Assembly: GCA_041741995.1 (NCBI GenBank)
Contig: JBGSJN010000011.1
Span: 1 to 17,926, forward strand
Direction: 5' to 3'
Source: WTXA01 sp041741995
GTDB taxonomy: Bacteria; Bacillota; TC1
Length of the DNA: 17,926 bases
The notes below the pieces were generated by a model that was not told the origin of the DNA, did not search any database, and saw only the letters and a program-made list of their open reading frames with translations. A program made the translations under genes and the position numbers. Below, one piece after another: positions 13,959-17,926 of this stretch; within the stretch, counting starts at the first letter, position 1, and the number at the start of each line of letters is the position of its first letter.

Positions 13959-14771
13959 ATGAAAATCTATGAAAACACAGCTTTATTAAAGGTTTTATTG
14001 GAATTAAAAAGAAAACCTGTTGGGGTTAAATTTTTCTTTACAAAAGAAGCATATGATAATTTCGATGCACCAGAAAATACCCATATTCTACCTTATTGTG
14101 TAGTAGTAAAAAGAGCAGGTGATGGAATAAGTCAAAAGATTAACAAGGAACATAGTGGTTGTATGGGATCAGCCTGGGCTCTTGGTTTGGCAGAACCTAC
14201 TAAAGAAGTAATTTCAGGACAAAGAAGATCAAACTACGGCACCTATAAAGACATGGGTATTTGCAGAAAAATATCGAAAAACATGGTCTATTGTCAACAT
14301 GATACTTATGGACTGGCTGTAATGCCCTTAGAAGAATTTAAAGAAGAACCTGATATTGTAATCATGATAACCAATCCTTTTAATGGTATGAGAATAGCAC
14401 AAGGTTATGCCTATAATCATGGCCATGTAGATAATATTAAGTTTTCTGGCATGCAAGCAATATGTCAGGAATGTACATCATTGCCTTATGAAGAATCTAG
14501 AATAAATTTTTCTATGTTATGTGCCGGGACCAGAATGCTGGCTAATTGGCAAGCAGATGAATTAGGTATTGGAATGCCATATAGAATTTTTGAGGAAGTT
14601 ATTGAAGGTTTAAAGAAGACTATGAATCCGCTGGAAAGAAATATAAATAAAAAGAAAATAGAAGATAGATGGGATAATTCAGGATTGAATCTGAATGAAG
14701 ATTTAAAGATTATATACAATTCAAATTATGACGATAAAGTATATAAGGGTGGATTGGTTAAAAAAAGTTAA
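13959..14771 (+). CDS. DUF169 family protein in a transporter operon
   Basis: A 270-residue protein of the DUF169 family, recognised by KPVGVKFF near 19-26, the GCMGSAWALGL segment at 67-77 and the C-terminal C-x-x-C region at 169-172 followed by SMLCAGTRMLANW (185-197) and DELGIGMP. It has seven cysteines (47, 68, 102, 112, 169, 172, 188), several at positions typical of the family. This hints at metal or cluster binding or thiol chemistry, but no such function is established to my knowledge. There is no signal peptide or membrane helix, so it is cytoplasmic. It lies between the permease and lipoprotein genes, 21 bases after the former, with an AAAGGA site before the start, so it is clearly co-transcribed. 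It may process or sense the imported substrate. That is inference. Confidence 0.85.
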   Translation: MKIYENTALLKVLLELKRKPVGVKFFFTKEAYDNFDAPENTHILPYCVVVKRAGDGISQKINKEHSGCMGSAWALGLAEPTKEVISGQRRSNYGTYKDMGICRKISKNMVYCQHDTYGLAVMPLEEFKEEPDIVIMITNPFNGMRIAQGYAYNHGHVDNIKFSGMQAICQECTSLPYEESRINFSMLCAGTRMLANWQADELGIGMPYRIFEEVIEGLKKTMNPLERNINKKKIEDRWDNSGLNLNEDLKIIYNSNYDDKVYKGGLVKKS

Positions 14772-14799
14772 CATAAATAATTAGAGGAGGAAATGCTAA

Positions 14800-15627
14800 A
14801 TGAAAAAAACTCAAAAAATGATTGTATCTCTAATGATTGTAGCTATAATGGCTACGTTTTTAGTAGGATGTGGAAAAAAGGCTGAGGTGGATTCTAGTGA
14901 TAAAAAAGAATTCAAAATTGGTTGTATGCCTTTAAACGAACCAGCTGTTAAAGTTGTTAGTGAAATGATGAAAGAAAAAGGTTATGAAATGGAAGTTGTT
15001 GTATTTGATGGGAATAACTTACCTGCTATTGCCTTAAAAGATGGAAGTATCGATGGTTTGATGTTAAATCATCTACCTTGGATAAAAACCTTTAATCAAC
15101 AAAATAATTCAAAACTTGTGATGGTAGAACCATATATGTATGCTTCTATTTTTGGGATTTATTCTTCCAAATATGATTCTGTTGATCAAATACCTAAGAA
15201 TGCAACTATAACAATATCAAATGATCCAGATAATATGCAAAGATCATTAAAACTATTGGAGAAGGTAGGCTTGATTAAACTAGGAGAAAAGAAAGGTGAT
15301 TTTTTCACAACTCTTGATGTTGTAGAAAACACCAAAAATCTTAAGTTCTCAGAGGTGGAAACTACAGCTACTGCTTCATCATATAAGGATGCCGATGCTA
15401 CTATTGGTTTCTCATCTGTAATGAAAAATGCTGGTATTGATGCAGCATCATATATTGCTGATGATGGTCAATCTGTTAACTTCCCAACTGGACTTGTAGT
15501 TGATGAAGGGGATGAAGATACACCTTGGGCAAAAGCAATTGTAGAAATAACTCAAACAAAAGAATTTAAAACAAAGTTCAATGATATTTATAAAGGTGCT
15601 TATGTTTTGTTTTCTGATTTGAAGTAA
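14800..15627 (+). CDS. MetQ/NlpA-like substrate-binding lipoprotein
   Basis: A 275-residue lipoprotein of the NlpA/MetQ family. The signal peptide ends in the lipobox LVGC (21-24), with C24 as the lipid anchor. Family landmarks are the LPAIALKDGSIDG segment and the LNHLPWIKTFN stretch, followed by ATITISNDPDNMQRSLKLLEKVGLIKL. The usual later motif resembling VINGNYA, which carries a ligand-binding asparagine in methionine binders, is replaced by ATIGFSSVMKNAG. Specificity may therefore differ from methionine. GAGGAGG lies before the start. It is the last gene of its operon, and its last two codons plus the 3' tail recur at 15789-15817. Confidence 0.85.
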   Translation: MKKTQKMIVSLMIVAIMATFLVGCGKKAEVDSSDKKEFKIGCMPLNEPAVKVVSEMMKEKGYEMEVVVFDGNNLPAIALKDGSIDGLMLNHLPWIKTFNQQNNSKLVMVEPYMYASIFGIYSSKYDSVDQIPKNATITISNDPDNMQRSLKLLEKVGLIKLGEKKGDFFTTLDVVENTKNLKFSEVETTATASSYKDADATIGFSSVMKNAGIDAASYIADDGQSVNFPTGLVVDEGDEDTPWAKAIVEITQTKEFKTKFNDIYKGAYVLFSDLK

Positions 15628-15650
15628 CCTTGAATTATATCCTATAAATT
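15622..15650 (+). repeat. Operon 3' tail repeat, copy 1
   Basis: This 29-base stretch covers the last Lys codon and stop of the MetQ-like gene plus the following 23 bases. It matches 15789-15817 at 26 of 29 positions. In the second copy the TAA stop has become TAT. Confidence 0.8.
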
Positions 15651-15674
15651 GTAGAATACTTTACTTTACAATTT
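15646..15674 (+). terminator. Weak terminator of the MetNIQ-like operon
   Basis: AAATTGTA (15646-15653) pairs with TACAATTT (15667-15674) around a 13-base loop, followed by TTATAT. The stem is AT-rich and probably leaky. If transcripts pass it, they would end at 15818-15860. Confidence 0.4.
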
Positions 15675-15788
15675 TATATGATACGATTTAACATAAAAAC
15701 ATTTTATGAAAACATAATGAAAATGCATTTTAATATTATGGTTTTAGTATTATAATGAAAAACGTGGGAAACATTAATTACCACATTA
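15671..15788 (+). repeat. Promoter-region repeat, copy B
   Basis: This is the second copy of the segment at 12140-12257, aligned without gaps. It keeps the -10 box TATAAT (15751-15756) and the poor -35 box TTTTAA (15728-15733). The variable 13 bases here lie between GTGG (15764-15767) and CCAC (15781-15784), which can pair. Copy A has the equivalent GTGG/TCAC. No open reading frame begins downstream before the terminator. Confidence 0.8.
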
Positions 15789-15817
15789 AAGTATCCTTAA
15801 ATCATATCCTATAAATT
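15789..15817 (+). repeat. Operon 3' tail repeat, copy 2
   Basis: Matches 15622-15650 at 26 of 29 positions. It is fused directly to the end of the promoter repeat at 15788, which is the pattern expected if everything between leader and last codon of a duplicated operon was deleted. Confidence 0.8.
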
Positions 15818-15860
15818 AAAAAACAACAGGCTGAGGTTTTATTCTCGCCTGTTGTTTTTT
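15818..15860 (+). terminator. Strong intrinsic terminator
   Basis: A perfect 14-bp stem: AAAAAACAACAGGC (15818-15831) pairs with its complement at 15847-15860, and the stem ends in a run of six T. An inner GAG/CTC pair shortens the loop. Confidence 0.9.
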
Positions 15861-15878
15861 ATGTCGAATTCTCTTAAG

Positions 15879-15907
15879 ATGAAATATTATTCTGGTAGGA
15901 GTATAAT
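15879..15907 (+). promoter_or_regulatory. Predicted promoter of the glycosidase gene
   Basis: ATGAAA (15879-15884), a 17-base spacer and a perfect TATAAT (15902-15907). The start near 15914 falls after the upstream in-frame ATGs, which supports translation from 15942. Confidence 0.45.
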
Positions 15908-15941
15908 AATCTTAAAAGATGATGCTGATGAGGACGACAAA

Positions 15942-17174
15942 ATGACTAATAAAAAGCACATAAAAAAGCGAGAGATTAGTGTAGGAAGAAAACTTCTTCC
16001 TATTATAACCCTTGCTTTAATTGTACTTGCTCTTTTCTTCTTAAAAAGCATCATTGAAAATAATGATATTGTTAAGAAAGAAAATGAAAAAAAACCTACT
16101 CAGGAAGAAATACAAGCTCTAAGAACAGCTGAAGAAATTAAATTGTTAATTGAAGGTATGACCATAGAAGAAAAGGTAGCCCAACTATTTATAATAACTC
16201 CTGAAGTACTAACAAATGGACTAGAGACTACAGTGGCTGAGATAGGGACACAAGAAGCCCTCATTAAATACCCGGTTGGAGGACTAATTTACTTTGCCAA
16301 AAATCTCATAACCACTGAACAAACTAAAACAATGATCAACAACACTAAGGTGATAAACAGTCAAGGTAATGAGGTGCCTCTATTCTTTAGTGTAGATGAA
16401 GAAGGTGGAATAGTTAGTAGAATAGCTAATAACCAAAACTTTAATGTTAACAGATTTAAAAACCTGAATCAGTTTCAAACAGTTCAAGAAGCCTATATTC
16501 TTGGTAGTACTATTGGAACCTATCTTCAAGAGTTGGGTTTTAATCTTAATTATGCTCCAGTAGCTGATGTTTATACTAATTCTGCCAATAAGGTAGTCAG
16601 GGAAAGGGCTTTCTCTTCTGATCCGATGGTGGTTGCTGATATGGTATTAGAGGAAATGAAAGGCTTTAATGAGCATAATATTGTTGTAAGTTTAAAACAC
16701 TTTCCTGGACATGGTAATACAACCCATGATACTCATTTTGGTTTTGCAATGACCAATAAGACCTTAGCAGAATTAGAAGTAGCAGAGCTTATTCCCTTTG
16801 AAAAAGGAATTGAAGCGGGTGCAGGTATGGTGATGATGGCTCATATTTCAGTTCCTAACATCATTGGTGATAATACTCCGGCTTCACTATCACCTTTTAT
16901 GATAAACGAGGTATTAAGAAATAACTTAGGTTTCAAGGGAGTGGTTATAACTGATTCTCTAAGTATGGGTGCAATCAGTCAAAATTTCAGCAGTGACAAG
17001 GCAGCCATCTTAGCAATTCAGGCAGGAGTGGACATCCTCTTAATGCCAAAGGATTTTAATTTAGCCTATACTGGTATTTTAAATGCTATTGCTGGTGGTG
17101 AAATCAGTGAGACAAGAATAGACGAATCATTAGGAAGAATACTACATTTGAAGAAAACAAGATTACAATGGTAG
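15942..17174 (+). CDS. nagZ: NagZ-like beta-N-acetylhexosaminidase (GH3), membrane-anchored
   Basis: A 410-residue glycoside hydrolase family 3 enzyme. Family members remove N-acetylglucosamine from peptidoglycan fragments. Residues about 17-36 form one uncleaved membrane anchor, so the catalytic domain (about 68-405) lies outside the cell. Seen motifs are SVDEEGG (150-156), KHFPGHG (252-258), the Asp-x-His acid/base pair D263/H265 in THDTHFG, and the nucleophile D338 in VITDSLSMGA. The start at 15942 is chosen because TGAGGA precedes it by eight bases and the basic N-terminus plus anchor begins there. Longer frames from 15852 would start inside the terminator or the -35 box. The next gene follows after 30 bases and may be co-transcribed. 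Substrate assignment is by family only. Confidence 0.85.
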   Translation: MTNKKHIKKREISVGRKLLPIITLALIVLALFFLKSIIENNDIVKKENEKKPTQEEIQALRTAEEIKLLIEGMTIEEKVAQLFIITPEVLTNGLETTVAEIGTQEALIKYPVGGLIYFAKNLITTEQTKTMINNTKVINSQGNEVPLFFSVDEEGGIVSRIANNQNFNVNRFKNLNQFQTVQEAYILGSTIGTYLQELGFNLNYAPVADVYTNSANKVVRERAFSSDPMVVADMVLEEMKGFNEHNIVVSLKHFPGHGNTTHDTHFGFAMTNKTLAELEVAELIPFEKGIEAGAGMVMMAHISVPNIIGDNTPASLSPFMINEVLRNNLGFKGVVITDSLSMGAISQNFSSDKAAILAIQAGVDILLMPKDFNLAYTGILNAIAGGEISETRIDESLGRILHLKKTRLQW

Positions 17175-17204
17175 ATGATGGAGAAAAAGAAATGAGGTAT
17201 TACT

Positions 17205-17926
17205 ATGAATCAAGAAAAAAATAGTCATGAAAATCATAAGAATGATAAAAGTATGATGGAACATAAAGAGCATGATCACCATCAAATGATGGTGGATGAT
17301 TTTAAGAAGAGGTTCATTGTTTCACTTATACTTACTATACCTATCCTGATACTATCACCGATGATTCAGATGTTTCTTAATATAAATTTAAGATTCAATG
17401 GAGATTCATACCTGTTATTTACTCTATCTACAATACTCTATATTTATGGTGGCATGCCCTTCATAAAAGGAACTGTAGGAGAATTGAAAGAAAAATCACC
17501 AGCCATGATGACCTTAATCGCTATGGCAATAACAGTAGCGTACATTTATAGCTCTCTGACGGTTTTTATCCTAACGGGGAGTGATTTTTTTTGGGAACTG
17601 GCTACCTTGATTGTAATTATGTTACTAGGACATTGGATAGAAATGAAATCAGTAATGGGAGCATCAAAAGCACTGGCTGAGCTTATTAAACTCATGCCTG
17701 AGACTGCCCATTTTATAGATAATAATGGAGATATTATTGATAAATCAGTTAATAAATTGACTGCGGGAGATAAGGTGCTGATTAAACCAGGAGAGAAAAT
17801 ACCGATTGATGGAATTGTCTATGAAGGACAATCTTCTGTTGATGAAGCCATGATAACAGGAGAATCAGTACCAGTTGATAAGGGTGTTGATGATGATATA
17901 ATCGGTGGCTCAATCAATGGAGAGGG
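17205..17926 (+). CDS. copB: CopB-like heavy-metal P-type ATPase, N-terminal part
   Basis: The frame is open to the window end, giving 240 residues of a P1B-type metal-transporting ATPase. The N-terminus (1-30) is rich in His, Met and Asp (HKEHDHHQMM), as in CopB-type copper/silver exporters, and lacks a CxxC metal-binding domain. Hydrophobic helices follow (about 36-60, 69-90, 99-124, 128-143), then GHWIEM (142-147). The actuator domain has the TGES motif at 218-221. The CPx/CPH metal site and the DKTGT phosphorylation site lie beyond the window, so metal specificity is inferred from the N-terminus. TGAGGT (17193-17198) sets the start. Confidence 0.9.
   Translation, partial: MNQEKNSHENHKNDKSMMEHKEHDHHQMMVDDFKKRFIVSLILTIPILILSPMIQMFLNINLRFNGDSYLLFTLSTILYIYGGMPFIKGTVGELKEKSPAMMTLIAMAITVAYIYSSLTVFILTGSDFFWELATLIVIMLLGHWIEMKSVMGASKALAELIKLMPETAHFIDNNGDIIDKSVNKLTAGDKVLIKPGEKIPIDGIVYEGQSSVDEAMITGESVPVDKGVDDDIIGGSINGE

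Larger units (their letters stand above)
15763..15860 (+). ncRNA. Candidate small RNA or relic transcript
   Basis: Copy B of the promoter would start a transcript near 15763. It would run about 100 bases to the strong terminator at 15818-15860 without a credible start codon and ribosome binding site. The transcript joins the leader of the MetNIQ-like operon (to 15788) to that operon's 3' tail (15789-15817). It could be a decayed second operon copy, a stable small RNA, or an attenuated leader for the glycosidase gene. No RNA family was recognised. Confidence 0.4.

Noticed and set aside
15852..15941. N-terminal extension of the glycosidase from 15852
   Set aside because: It would start in the terminator stem and pass through the promoter -35 and -10 boxes. 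The ATG at 15942 has a ribosome site and begins a normal membrane anchor.

Overview
The window is a low-GC, AT-rich stretch of a bacterial chromosome, most likely from an anaerobic Bacillota (Clostridia-like) organism. The indications are strong GGAGG-type ribosome binding sites, near-perfect TTGACA/TATAAT promoters, a CIRCE operator, lipoprotein solute-binding proteins, a BMP-family purine nucleoside transporter and a DUF169 protein. The genus cannot be fixed from the sequence. No rRNA, tRNA, CRISPR array or phage genes were seen.

Layout. (1) 1-147 is the right end of an IS3-family insertion sequence. (2) 180-2781 holds two divergent diguanylate cyclases, one soluble (PAS-GGDEF) and one membrane-bound (CHASE-like sensor plus GGDEF), each with its own promoter. 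(3) 2873-3640 is a solitary type IV prepilin-like protein, separated from the second cyclase by a strong bidirectional terminator. (4) 3835-4840 holds a CIRCE-controlled Hsp20 chaperone and a convergent OsmC-like protein. (5) 4979-5254 is a small unknown membrane protein whose stop codon lies in a perfect hairpin. (6) 5293-12056 is a long operon. It has a leader of about 290 nt with three tandem copies of a possible RNA pseudoknot, then an adenine-deaminase-like amidohydrolase, a double-NBD ATPase, two permeases and a BMP lipoprotein. It looks like a purine nucleoside/base salvage unit. (7) 12140-15674 is a MetNIQ-like ABC importer operon with a DUF169 protein inserted between the permease and the lipoprotein. 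Its promoter region is duplicated just downstream of the operon (15671-15788), where it is fused to a copy of the operon's 3' tail and a strong terminator. This is either a collapsed tandem duplication or a small-RNA gene. (8) 15879-17926 holds a membrane-anchored NagZ-type glycosidase followed by the start of a CopB-type heavy-metal P-type ATPase that runs off the window.

The most unusual parts are the triple repeat leader ahead of the purine operon, which resembles no riboswitch class I can recall, the duplicated promoter/3'-tail scar, and the DUF169-containing MetNIQ-like operon. A regional strand bias is also visible: the + strand is T/G-rich or A/C-rich in blocks of a few kilobases, whichever way the genes point.
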